Assembly (NCBI RefSeq): GCF_000485595.1
Contig: NW_014577825.1
Span: forward strand, 128,290-149,115
DNA: 20,826 nucleotides
Direction of reading: 5' to 3'
Source: Priapulus caudatus
Taxonomy: Eukaryota > Priapulida > Priapulimorpha > Priapulimorphida > Priapulidae
The position numbers were made by a program, and so were the translations under genes. Under the pieces are notes generated by a model. The model had not been told where the DNA came from, did not search any database, and saw only the letters and a list, made by a program, of their open reading frames with translations. Numbering within the stretch: the stretch's first letter is position 1; every line of letters starts with the position of its first letter. Below are positions 8,758 to 17,659 of the stretch, piece after piece.

Positions 8758-9035
8758 ATCACTTTGCGATGACGAGCCAGAAGGAAGAGGGATGGTGCTT
8801 ATGCTTTCCAGCATTGCATCGTCTAACGCTACTTCCATGGCATCAGTCGTTGGTTTTATACTGATCAACGGGTCCCCAAGTATCGCCGCCGCTTCCACGG
8901 CAGTGATCAGGGGCACCATCGTATCTATTTTTGCGAGAGGAGCTAAAGGGACGATCACAGAAGTCTCAGAGCTTGTGATCAATGAATCACTCACTTTATT
9001 TATTGAGAAGAGCTAATCTGGCGATTAGCTCGCTG
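8758..9035. other. Unassigned insert between LINE and gypsy C
   Basis: No homology recognised. The - strand has an open frame with Ala/Ile/Ser-rich sequence (TMVPLITAVEAAAILGDPLI) across most of the segment, and the + strand is open as well. The right edge carries a hairpin, AGCTAATC/GATTAGCT (9011-9030), right at the point where gypsy C is cut. It may be a piece of another element. Confidence 0.35.
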
Positions 9036-10090
9036 ATCGCATTTCTTAGCCTTCAGACGTAGAGCAGCCTGCCGTAGGCGGTCAAATACAATCCGGAGGT
9101 TGTGGAGCGCTTCATCTACAGTCTTCCCGAAGATGATTATGTCATCGAGATAGACGAGACAGCGTTCCCATTGAAGCCCTCTGAGCACTTGCTCCATTAG
9201 GCATTCAAATAATGCTGGTGCGTTACACTGACCGAATGGAAGCACCGTGATTGGTACAACCCTCGGCGACATGAAAACGCAGTTTTCTGTTTATCGTGGT
9301 CGTCTATCCGGACCTGCCTATAACCGGTGGCGAGGTCCAGTGTGGAGAACCACTGTGCCCCGGCTAGAGCATCTAACGTATCGTCTATCCGAGGCAAAGG
9401 ATAAGAATCCTTTTTCGTGACGTCATTAAGGCGGCGGTAATCGATACAAAACCGAGTACTACCATCCTTTTTCGTAACGAGTACTACCGGGGAGGACCAG
9501 GGACTGGTGCTCTCCTCGATAACTCCTGACTCAAGCATCTTATCGATCTCAATTTCCGCACGGCGAGCTTTCTCGAAGCACCGGATCGGTCTAGAGGTAC
9601 CGGTGTCAATAGTGTGGCGGACCAAGTCCGTCCACCCTAGTCGACCGTTGGCCCCCACAAAGATGTCGACATTATCAGCAATTAGGCCGATCAACGCTGC
9701 TCTATCCTCAAAATGCTTGAGTTCACTCCCATCGACAAGGCACCGGAGATGCTCAGGAAGCTCATCCAGTGTCTTGCCGGCCACTTTTACATCCCCGCCG
9801 GTGACAGGAAAGTCTTCACCCTCAACCGTTCGGACATGGGAGTGTTCCTCCGAACGCTGGGGTGGTCCCACATACTGCACTGGGTTCAGCACAGCTACGC
9901 AAAACCCCCTCGCCAGCTGGATGGTTTCGCTGCCCAGATTCATAACCTGGACAGGGACCTTTCCGTCGGCAGGTGTCATGACAGAGTGCGCCACCAATAG
10001 CGACTTTTCACTATGTCGTTGACTGTGTACGAGTCCTGGAGCCACACAGATCTCACCCAAGGCTATATCCTCACGATCCAGCTTGGCCAT
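9036..10090 (-). pseudogene. Gypsy element C reverse transcriptase
   Basis: The pre-RT linker ([15 protein letters not shown]) leads into the RT fingers and palm: [40 protein letters not shown], then [17 protein letters not shown] with the first catalytic Asp, and GLYQ. Near 9245 a one-base-type frameshift moves the continuation to another frame, where [16 protein letters not shown] and VYLDDIIIF (the YxDD catalytic pair) are found. Homology ends just after KAKKCD at 9036. The finger and palm sequence is unusually well preserved for a broken copy. The start of this frame overlaps the protease frame near 10085, where another frameshift lies. Confidence 0.92.
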
Positions 10091-10510
10091 GCGTGCGCGC
10101 CATTATGACCACTTCGTGTCCAGCTGGTATTGTGACAGCCTGCATTAGGTTTACGAAATGGGTCTCTATGAACTCACCTTCGTGTCTCAGCTTGAAAATT
10201 CGGCCGTCCACTGTTAGGAGGCCGTCTCTCACAGCAAAGACCATTTCGCGACTCTCCAAAAAGTCACAGCCCAGGATGCATGCATCCTGTTCAACTGCTC
10301 CGACCATGACCGTATGGCCGATCGTGCAGCCCCCGCCTAGGTCTAAAACTAGGTCAATTTCGCCATCAACTTGTAGATAGCCGCCCCCTGCTGGCGTAGC
10401 TGCTCTCTGCAGGCCCGGAGGGGGGGGGGTGCTGCACCCCTCTCCTGCAACTTCCAGTAGGAGTTCTTTGCCATTATGCTTACTGCAGCCCCCATATCCA
10501 ATAAAAATTA
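10071..10510 (-). pseudogene. Gypsy element C aspartic protease with altered active site
   Basis: This would be a retropepsin, cleaving the polyprotein as a dimer. The active-site loop reads FLLDMGAAVSIM, so the canonical D-T/S-G is D-M-G here. An in-frame TAA (10508-10510) sits two residues before that loop. Downstream a run of ten G on the + strand (10420-10429) shifts the frame. The second half resumes in the shifted frame with LVLDLGGGCTIGH and the ILGCDFLES motif that closes a retropepsin fold. The homopolymer run could also be a sequencing error. Confidence 0.82.
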
Positions 10511-11300
10511 TTGCGGGTTACCAAACAGGGTGACATCCAGCTGCCAACATCTCACAATTTGGAGTTTGCGGCCCGATGTTGGATAAGAGTCTGGTACCAT
10601 ATAGGCAGGCAAACTCTCATCCTGCCTGCCCTCCGGGCTTAAAGAAACCCCGGGAGGGACAGATTGTTGTTTAATTATAGTTTCGGGTGAGTCCGAGCGA
10701 GTATCCTCCGCCCTCCTTGGCACCTCCGGGCTTTCCGAGCTACTAGGAGCAGCCTTGGCAGCCTTCTAAGAAGTTCCATCCAGACGGTGTACTTTACCGC
10801 TCAGGGCTTCACCCTCGACCTGAGGGTGAGCTTCCCGCGCTACCATTCCAGGCGTAGGGCAGGGAGCAGCTACTGCTTCTCCACCTGTCCTTATCGGCTG
10901 ATATATAATTTTCGGACCCTGATCGACAGCACCGGCAGAGGTCCTAGTCAGTTTCCCTGCTTTTCAGCAAGTCCCTGACCTTGGCCCTGGGGAGCATTTA
11001 CGCCACCGGCGGAAGGTTGTGAACCTCCCCTCTGGCGTTTATTACGGTTGCTGCGACAACGGCCACGTTGACCTCCTCCCTGCGGAGGAGGATAGTAGTT
11101 ACTCCCCTCGGCCGGATTTGTGCCGCCTTGTGGGGCGTTCGCAACTGCACCGTGCGGAGCATAACCATTAGGGCCCCCTAACACTGGCCGTGGACCCATC
11201 ACCATCGGACAATATGCTGCCCAGTGACCTGTCTGGCCACAGACAAAGCAATTGCCCGGATACTGAGGCGGCTGGGTAAGGTGAGGAGTCCTGTCAGCTG
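10511..11300 (-). pseudogene. Gypsy element C Gag nucleocapsid region
   Basis: The - strand frame carries a CCHC knuckle CFVCGQTGHWAAYC (CX2CX4HX4C; about 11211-11252), the RNA-binding motif of Gag nucleocapsid. A Gly/Pro/Gln/Arg-rich tail follows (PPPQGGGQRGR and RNKRQRGG), giving a frame that is open from about 11280 to 10948. A TAG near 11310 interrupts the frame upstream, and the capsid region is not recognisable beyond it. A separate open stretch (10723-10511, including WQLDVTLFGNPQ) leads into the protease. Confidence 0.82.
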
Positions 11301-11463
11301 CTGGATCACGCTAGTTATCTCCGGAGAGACGGCCAGCGGTTCCTTAACAGGCTGGCCTGATCAGTGGTGACCGGGATAACCCCGCGGATATTTGTACCCT
11401 CAGGCACAGCTAGAGATTGTATGTTGGACTGGGCTCGCCGTTTTTTATCTTAATAAGGTTAAT

Positions 11464-12557
11464 TTATCTTATTGCCATCAAAAACTCTTTGCATTTGGCT
11501 GCATTTAAATAAGTATTGCCAATGTCAAGCAGCTTTTTTTGTCTAATACACACATCCATTCATAGTCCGTAATAGGCCTGCTCTTCTTTGCTATCGCGTG
11601 TGCATTTCTGAATAGTAGTTATAATTTTTTGAAATGAGCAGCACTGATGCTTTGAAAACTAGTCTCAGCTACAGATGTTCCTCTTGGAGCCGTCTTTGCA
11701 GCCACATATGCTTCGGCCTCCTTGTGGCCACTTGAATTGTGGTGGCAAGTAAATGAGTCCAGGGGCGGATTCAGGATTTGCAGGTAGTGGGTGCTCTGAA
11801 AAAAAAAATATGGACTGACATATCTTGATGATCTCCGGACATTGACGGCGAAGCCACCGAGGGGGGTCTGGGGGTCCTCCTGCCTCTGGGGGCACACCTC
11901 TGGGGTGTCTTAATTTGACAATCAGAGGCTCAATTTTACTTATATCATGATTTATTCTTATAGCAATCTAATCGTGCCGTTGGCCATTGTAAATTTTAAA
12001 ACGGCTGAACACAATACAACACCACGTTGTCTATATAGTTCTGTGTTGAAGCGATGGCAGCACCATACAGACATTAAATGAAGTGGTCTTAATAAACATT
12101 CGTTTCGCGGTGATACAGAAAATAAAAATTTTTCGTTTCCGTTTCGCGGAGATTGATCTCGAAAAGGTCGGTCCAGAAAATTTTCGCTAGACATTTAGGG
12201 GGGTGCTCGAGCACCCAGAGCACCCCCCCTGGATCCGCCCCTGGAGTCATGACGCAGGTTGCTGGAGCCAGTCACAAATGGGCCATTTGAATAGCGTTTA
12301 TACTTATCAACTTTTCCCCGGCCCAGTGCCAATGGGCCATACGCAACCCTGCACACCTTACAGTGAAGCTTAGCCTTAGGACTAGACTCACCATCGGCAT
12401 CGGTTCCCAGCCATTCAAATTCATCGAACCAGGTTTTGCAAACTCGACGCACACGCTTTTCCTTATCATACACACGCCCAGCTTCTCTGTTTTCTACAGC
12501 CGTTTTCGGTTTTTTACATTGTTGTGGTTCTTCCAAACTGAGATACCTGCGCAACAT
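11464..12557 (-). pseudogene. ZNF862-like hAT-derived zinc-finger gene, split by an insertion
   Basis: From ATG 12557 the frame reads a basic N-terminus and then a TTF/BED-like zinc-finger region: VCKTWFDEFEWLG, KLHCKVCRVAYGPL, NGPFVTGSSNLRHDS. At 12248 a 484-bp transposon breaks it; on the far side (from 11759 leftward) the frame continues FTCHHNSSGHKEAEAYVAAK, supplying the rest of the Cys/His module. After a premature TAA (11619-11621), the same frame still reads AIAKKSRPITDYEWMC and LLDIGNTYLNAAKCKEFL, both typical of the ZNF862/KRBA2-like hAT transposase relatives. A second stop lies at 11464-11466, near the junction with gypsy C. The dimerisation domain and catalytic core are absent. 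It may have been a domesticated gene or an autonomous hAT transposase. Confidence 0.78.
11760..12243. mobile_element. 484-bp non-autonomous hAT-type element
   Basis: The terminal inverted repeats are CAGGGGCGGATTCAGG on the left and the reverse complement of CAGGGGCGGATCCAGG on the right (15 of 16 matching); both are followed after a short gap by GGGTGCTCTG. CAGGGG-type termini are characteristic of hAT elements. It is flanked by a direct repeat GAGTC (11755-11759 and 12244-12248), a 5-bp target duplication, shorter than the usual 8 bp of hAT. There is no coding capacity. It lies inside the zinc-finger frame, which resumes on the other side. Confidence 0.85.
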
Positions 12558-12679
12558 CGTTTCCAAACCACGATATACAGTAACTACAAGGGAAATTACT
12601 TCGTATGCCGGAGCCCACCTACTCTTTGACCGCTGTCACTCGTCTCTATGGTTACCAGTTACAGATTATAGGATATGAG

Positions 12680-13420
12680 AATCTGTATGTATTATACACT
12701 GCAGTATCACATGCTTAAAACGAGAAAAAAATATTAATATAAGAAATAATAGCTTATATCAAGAAAATAAATCTAGGGAGTGAGGTAGGAAAAATAATAT
12801 TGAAATTTCTAGACAAGATTACTAAGATTATTTGTAATCGAAACGAAGAATAATATTCTTAAAATGATATGCGATATATCATAAAACTAGATTAAATGTA
12901 TCTTGAAACCAGAAATGAAAACTGAATAACAGAATAAATATTCTCAAAACAAGATATTTTTATTTCTTGAAACTAGATTTTACAAAGATATATTTTCTCA
13001 GATCAAGATACTAAACAATCTTACATAGATTGTACACACCTACGCAAAACAAGAAATTTAATCTTGTTACAAGATTTTAGAGGCAAGATTAAATATCTTG
13101 GGAGTGAGGTAGGAAAATACAGCTTGTTTTAAGATATTTTTCTTGAAATAAGAGTTTTTAAGAAAATAAAACTTTTGAGCAACAAAGAAAATATTCTTGT
13201 CAAAATCTCATATAACCAGATTATTTTCCTGTTTCAGGAAAGGAAAATCTTGGAGCAAGGTGTGTTGTTGTTTTGCTGGTTTATGTTATTCTTGAAACAG
13301 TTATCTGTGCAAAATTCAATGTATAAAAAGGTAATTCCCAATAAAGTAATGCAGTTAACAAATAAACTCTCCTTAACCGCAACAATATTAATTATTGTCA
13401 CTTGAACGCTAAAACAGTTT
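12680..13420. repeat. AT-rich repeat block built on CAAGAT/ATCTTG
   Basis: The block is strongly AT-rich and crowded with CAAGAT, ATCTTG, CTTGAAA and ACAAGA words on both strands, making many short inverted repeats. A motif GGGAGTGAGGTAGGAAAA occurs twice, at 12776 and 13100, 324 bp apart, each beside an ATCTAG/ATCTTG word. It looks like a degenerate MITE or satellite pair. The 76-codon frame at 13175-13405 has no family features. Confidence 0.55.
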
Positions 13421-14274
13421 GACTTAATTCAAGAACATTTTTTCCTGATAGATTACAATAATTTTATCAACAGAAATGTTTTAACGGTATCACTGAAATC
13501 AATGTAACGTACGTCTGAATCCAGCAGCACCAGCGCCTGGTTCAAGGTACGTACATTGTGAGCAAATATACAAAACCTAACCTGCACCAAGAGACATATC
13601 ACAGAACCAAATGATTAGTTTTGCATACTGTATTAATATTAAAAATGTTTTCTCACACAATACAGTGTTGCTTCTAGGATTTTGAGTTCTAGGAATATAT
13701 GTTAAAGACCATGTGTATATATACTCATTACTGTTATGTATATATGTGTATGAAATAAAAGTCTACACTAAGTAGACAACGTTACTACATGTAATATACT
13801 GTTCGTTATCCTTACTGTGAGTTCGTGATAAAGAATATAGAGGTATAAAAGCACACTAAATATTGAAACTGCCAGATTAATTCAAACACCCCGGCATTAT
13901 AGGGGATCAAATATGGACTCAAACGGGATAGCTGTATAAACAACATCTATCAACACAGTTCTGCTTAGTGACCACCCCTAGGGTCACTACAAGATCATGA
14001 AGAGATCATTCTCCTATTTAGATAATAAGATTCTGCTAAAAAACGGTTAAGATTGCTAATGGCTCTCCTTGGAAATTTTAGGAGAGTGGTTTGGAGCTCC
14101 CCTAGGTATTTCAAATCTGAAGCACTGAAAGGTACAGGTACCGCAATCCGCCACAGTCAGCGAAATTGCATACTTATCAGAATTCGTCAAATTGGAAACC
14201 CACACATGAACAGTTAACACCCCAATCTCACAATATATGAAGCACATACTCTGAAAACGGATGACGTACATTAC
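13421..14274. other. Unassigned, probably unique or old repeat DNA
   Basis: No coding or element homology recognised. It contains a hairpin TAGTGACC/GGTCACTA (13966-13989), an ATATGTGTATATATAC-type AT/GT-rich stretch near 13710-13750, and paired GTACGT words near 13510 and 13545. Confidence 0.35.
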
Positions 14275-14395
14275 CCATGCCGATCCTGTTCTCCGGAAGT
14301 TTTGAAAACTATCTTGTAAGTTGTATCGTGTATCTTGGGTTCGTCTCTTGAATTGCACAAGGCACAATTTCTTTTTCTGAATGTGCAGGGAATTT
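14275..14395 (-). CDS. Possible host-gene internal exon
   Basis: On the - strand a pyrimidine-rich tract ending TTCTTCATAG (acceptor) precedes 14395, and a GGTAATG donor follows 14275. In the phase set by the upstream candidate exon, the 121-bp segment is open and reads IPCTFRKRNCALCNSRDEPK and on through HDTTYKIVF, with a C-x2-C and another Cys ahead of it. This resembles a small extracellular or metal-binding cysteine module. Family not recognised. An alternative open frame of 126 codons covers the same bases on the same strand and looks less protein-like. Confidence 0.3.
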
Positions 14396-14589
14396 CTATG
14401 AAGAAAATCAGACATAGTAAAATTAGTATCCAACACAGTTTTGTTTAGAACAAATCGCTCATTTTTGTTAGATATAAAACCTATAATCTACTTTCTCGAC
14501 TTGCACCAGGGGTTCAATAATTTTATTGAAATAATAATTCAATTTAATTTAATCAATAATAAATGAATAGAAAAGTGTGTGTTGCTCAC

Positions 14590-14725
14590 CTGTAATGACT
14601 GAAGTGCGAACTGCAGGATTAGATAAGGCTTGGAGACGAAAGATTAACACTAACACTAACAACGTAGACTTGTCACTAAATACAGGTATGCACAGACATA
14701 CCGTAGTGTTTAACAGTGAGTTGTA
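14590..14725 (-). CDS. Possible upstream exon with strong splice donor
   Basis: On the - strand the segment ends TTACAG followed by GTGAGC, a near-consensus donor at 14589. The frame in phase with the exon at 14275-14395 is open back to a stop at 14726-14728 and contains a hydrophobic run (STLLVLVLIF) that could be a signal sequence core. There is no ATG in it, so either the true start lies further upstream via splicing, or this is non-coding. The implied intron is 194 bp and AT-rich. Confidence 0.25.
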
Positions 14726-14728
14726 TTA

Positions 14729-15266
14729 ATTACTGTCCGTATCGCCGGGTCGCCGCTGTCAGTGTGGGACATTGCCAACGTTCGCACGACTATGTAAATG
14801 CTAACCAAGATAAAGCTCGATCACATCTGTTTAACCCTAACGAAAAATGAAAGCGAAACTAGAAACGTCACACCGTTTTCTTTGTAAAAGGACGAAGACG
14901 CACATGTGTGTGGACAAGCATATATGAATCTACCGCTGATCTGAATACCAGCCGTACACGTGAGACAAACGTGTGCATGCGTTGGCACGACGCCAACAAT
15001 GAATAATGCAGCTAATCAGCTGTTTACCGTAAAGTTCGTCAAATCAACCCCCGGACATGTCTGACTGTCTCATTCCTTCCTCCTGTAGCGGATTTCGCTT
15101 TCAGAGTGCTACTGCTTCTGCCCCCGTCGTTCGTATTGCTAGACGGTAGAGGTATGTGTGTGCGCGTGCGTGAGGGCGTGCGTGCGAGATTCGACTCGAG
15201 AGAATATCAATACAAAGACATGTGTTTAATTATACAACAATAATAATAATATTTCTAAAGACTTTC
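14729..15266. other. Non-repetitive, CpG-containing stretch; possible promoter or UTR
   Basis: No element homology. It is CpG-rich compared with its flanks. On the + strand a good acceptor-like tract (CATTCCTTCCTCCTGTAG, ending 15089) and a GGTATGT donor near 15152 bracket a short segment that is open in one frame. A GT/GC-alternating run follows at 15151-15187. Transcription is not demonstrated. Confidence 0.3.
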
Positions 15267-15401
15267 AAGAGAGAGCGGTCACCCACCAGAGAGAGCGGTT
15301 ACCCACCAGAGAGTGCGGTTACCCACCAGAGAGAGCGGTTACCCATCAGAGAGAGCGGTTACCCACCAGAGAGTGCGGTTACCCATCAGAGAGTGCGGTT
15401 A
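15267..15401 (+). repeat. 20-bp minisatellite, 6.75 copies
   Basis: The unit CAGAGAGAGCGGTTACCCAC repeats head to tail at exactly 20 bp (15267, 15287, 15307, 15327, 15347, 15367, 15387). The variants are GAGAGA/GAGAGT and CCAC/CCAT. The last copy is cut by an ambiguous base at 15402. The unit length is not a multiple of three, so the apparent reading frame across it is not a protein repeat. Confidence 0.93.
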
Positions 15402-15402
15402 N
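15402..15402. other. Single ambiguous base at the minisatellite/LINE junction
   Basis: The N falls exactly at the end of the minisatellite and the beginning of a LINE fragment. The array may be collapsed or the pieces joined artificially here. Confidence 0.7.
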
Positions 15403-15982
15403 CACGCGATATGTGTTGAACCTTATCAACCAGAATCATGTAGATTTTGAAAAAAGTGACATACTGGCGAGGAAGGAACGGGTATTGGCTTCTGACAAAT
15501 CAAAATCTGTTACATATGTATTTGTTAATCCGTCACTTCAGGTGTTAAATGTTTAGTTAAAGTTGCCGAACACAAACGAATAAATTTAAGTAGGTTGCGT
15601 CTATCCTCTCATAATATGAGGATTGAGACTGGTAGATGGTCTCGCGTGCCACGTGAGTTAAGATTATGTGAATGTGGTCTTGCGCAAACCGAATTTCACT
15701 TTATTTGTGAATGTACAACCACGGAACTAATCAGAAGAAATTACACAAAACTTGACTTTAGTTCCCTGTCAAGCTTATTTAAATGTGACATGAATTCTGT
15801 TGTAGAAGTTATTAACAAATGTATGGTTCGTGTGAGATAATACCATTGTTGGTTCTTGTATAGATCTGCTCAAAATTAATGTGTATAATTGTGTTATGTA
15901 ATGTGTATGTTGGACCATTGATGATTGTTCCCCTGTATGTATTGTAATGATTATGGTCAATAAATTATCTATCTATCTATCT
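15403..15982 (+). mobile_element. LINE 3' terminal fragment
   Basis: It holds the end of ORF2, a short 3' UTR and a terminal (ATCT)4 tract (15967-15982) preceded by AATAAATT. Short tandem repeats instead of poly(A) at the 3' end are typical of CR1/L2-type LINEs. It is 5'-truncated, as most LINE copies are. Whether it is the missing end of the LINE at 7150-8757 cannot be told, because no part overlaps. Confidence 0.8.
15404..15840 (+). pseudogene. LINE ORF2 C-terminal region
   Basis: The first part reads YVLNLINQNHVDFEKSD and on to a stop in one frame. After a frameshift near 15545 the second part reads LRLSSHNMRIETGRWSRVPR, CECGLAQTEFHFICEC, and ends at TAA 15838-15840. The R-L-S-S-H-N / E-x-GRW / C-x-C / E-x-H-x3-C pattern is the conserved Cys/His-rich end of CR1/Jockey-type ORF2 proteins. 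Confidence 0.8.
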
Positions 15983-16130
15983 AAATAAATCGTCAGTGTG
16001 CGCTCATGCAAATTATAATATTCCATGCTTTGAAAATAGTTTTAAAATTACTCAGATTGCAGGAATCATGTTTTTTACGCCTCTGAATAGTAGCGTGAGA
16101 GTTCCAGACCTGTTAGTTCAGTGTTTACGC
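15983..16130. other. Short unassigned spacer
   Basis: AT-rich, no coding signal. It lies between the LINE tail and the inverted-repeat structure. Confidence 0.3.
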
Positions 16131-16283
16131 AGTACTAGCTCGATCTAGTATAAACGCATATCACACGCATAAACGGCGATATGCGTTTATACCAGAGCTA
16201 GTACTGTGTGATATGCGTTTATACTAGAGCTAGTACTGTGTGATAATACTGTGTGAGTTACTTACTTAATCACACACAGTACT
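16131..16283. repeat. Large inverted repeat with tandem arms
   Basis: The left arm 16131-16166 (AGTACTAGCTCGATCTAGTA and on to TCACAC) is inverted twice on the right: 16178-16209 and 16210-16241 are tandem 32-bp copies of GATATGCGTTTATACTAGAG plus CTAGTACTGTGT. A partial third copy follows (GATAATACTGTGTGAG), and a CACACACAGTACT word at 16270-16282 pairs back. The left arm differs by a 4-bp GATC insertion. It could extrude as a hairpin or be the terminus of a foldback transposon. Confidence 0.85.
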
Positions 16284-16310
16284 ACCAATATATAGAGAAG
16301 ACTTGCCCAC

Positions 16311-16526
16311 CTCCAGGTAGTTTCCAGCAAAATCTGCTACTGTGGCAACAGCTGTGGCTCCTGACGTCAGTAACTTCAAGTTCTGAAATTCATCAAAAAC
16401 AAGTTGAGAAGTAGCATGGGAGAAGACAGATTCAATGCACTTGTGTTGATGTATATCCATAAGGACATAGCCATTGATTGAGGTTCTGTAGTTGACATGT
16501 ACGCCAGTAGAAATCCTAGGCGGATG
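16311..16526 (-). CDS. Exon-like open stretch, unrecognised protein
   Basis: The - strand is open from 16526 to a possible donor (CTGGAG followed by GTGGGC at 16310). It reads STGVHVNYRTSINGYVLMDI, a Cys/His-containing helix, and then LLTSGATAVATVADFAGNYL, with balanced composition that looks like globular protein. A CCTAG acceptor-like site lies near 16517. I do not recognise the family. It may be a host exon or a coding scrap of an unknown element bordered by the inverted repeat at 16131-16283. Confidence 0.3.
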
Positions 16527-17026
16527 TTATTACTGAATCCCCTATCAGACTAAACGACTGTCTAGAACTCACTCTCACTGAACAGTGTGTTGTCCATGTT
16601 ATTTTTGTGACAATTTGTTGTAAAAATTAAACACATTTTTTTGTGGTTTCAGATTTTTATGTGGTTTCTCCATGTCTTTTTTTCCGATTAATTAAGTTCT
16701 TTGCGTGTTCACACGTTACTTGTGTAAGTTCCATCACCTTGGCATTCGGTCGCATGATAATGCGACTATACCTAAGTAACTCTATATTTCATACAAACTC
16801 ACACAATATTATTCCCTATATTATCAATGAAAAACGTCCGACTTTAGATAATCCTTCTTGAAAAGTGCTAAATTTTACAAAACATCACACGCATATTTTT
16901 CTCTGATTGATAATGTCCTTGTGTTTGACTGTTAATTTGCAGGGTTTTAGCCAGGCACCCGTCTCCCCGTCTAATAATCATCGACGTGCACAAATAGAAA
17001 TAAACCCGTCGCATGTTCATCGTACA
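16527..17026. other. Unassigned AT-rich stretch
   Basis: No element or gene homology seen. Open frames in it are short and low in complexity. Confidence 0.3.
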
Positions 17027-17218
17027 TTTCGCGGGAATCGTATATTTTCCTCGGTTGCATTTTCTTTGGTTGCATTTCCCGCGGTTTTATACGAGGTCAG
17101 CGACACACCAGCTCCTCTATCGAAAAAGATCGGAGCCATTTAATTCGAGCATGGCAACCACAGCTGCAGTAAGTTAAAATTTCCCGCGAACATGAAGTCT
17201 ATAAATAGATTCTTCCCG
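17027..17218 (+). promoter_or_regulatory. Cluster of E2F-like sites with TATA box
   Basis: TTTCGCGGGAA (17027-17037), TTTCCCGCG (17075-17083) and TTTCCCGCGAA (17180-17190) match the E2F/DP consensus, and TATAAATAG lies at 17210-17218. Between them, ATG at 17151 starts a six-codon frame that runs into GTAAGT (17169), a consensus splice donor. The pattern suggests a cell-cycle-type promoter, or an LTR/MITE carrying one. Activity and gene target are unknown. Confidence 0.35.
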
Positions 17219-17326
17219 CAAGAACATCGTGTTTAATAATTATTTGTTTTATAGAGATTTTATAGAGATATTGCAGAGAGGCACGCCGCGTGACGGCAAT
17301 TATTCACTAACAACGAACATTATTCA

Positions 17327-17575
17327 CTTTTTTTCTAGGTGTTTTTTTAGGGACTCTTCTGATTCCAAAATCCTGTTAAACAAAACAGTCAATCCCTTTG
17401 CCAGGCACTCGCCACCAAATTTTAAGAATTCGTTAGGGATGTCGTCCATTCCTACTGCTTTACCCAACTTTGTATTTTTTAAACGACCCTTCACTTCATC
17501 AATTCGAATCTTCCCAACCAGCTTTTCAGCGTTATCTAAATACAAGTAGTTCTTCTTAACCTCCTGAGTTGTACT
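17327..17575 (-). pseudogene. LINE RT fragment (finger region)
   Basis: The - strand reads KIRIDEVKGRLKNTKLGKAV then GMDDIPNEFLKFGGE and LTVLFNRILESE. This is the standard N-terminal RT block of LINEs (EV..aLk..K.GKA.G.DgIPnE.lK.gGe.....L..LfN). Downstream RT blocks are absent and the frame ends at 17327. Its sequence differs from the LINE at 7150-8757, so it represents another family. Confidence 0.78.
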
Positions 17576-17659
17576 GACCCGAATTATAAACCACGTGACT
17601 GCATTGCTACTGTTTATTGGTACTAACCACTGTAACATTGTTTCTGCCAAAAACTAGAG

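Larger units (their letters stand above)
9036..11300 (-). mobile_element. Ty3/gypsy element C, gag to mid-RT, truncated
   Basis: In - strand order: Gag zinc knuckle, Gly/Pro/Gln-rich Gag tail, protease, RT up to just past the YLDD box. RNase H and integrase are gone, and no LTR is recognisable at either side. It has at least two in-frame stops and three frameshifts, so it is inactive. It runs antiparallel to element A and differs in family from fragment B. Confidence 0.88.

Noticed and set aside
9507-10022. 171-codon + strand frame
   Set aside because: Antisense shadow of the gypsy C pol frame, which carries unmistakable RT motifs.
5273-11300. Gypsy fragments B and C as two halves of one element
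   Set aside because: Both include the same RT region (DANQGYFQLQLDE in [14 protein letters not shown] in C) with different sequence, so they come from two families.
13175-13405. 76-codon frame in the AT-rich block
   Set aside because: Low-complexity Lys/Ile/Leu translation expected from AT-rich repeat DNA; no start context or homology.
7026-16060. Shared AAAATTACTCAGA word at about 7069 and 16047
   Set aside because: The match is short, flanks diverge quickly, and nothing else links the two places.
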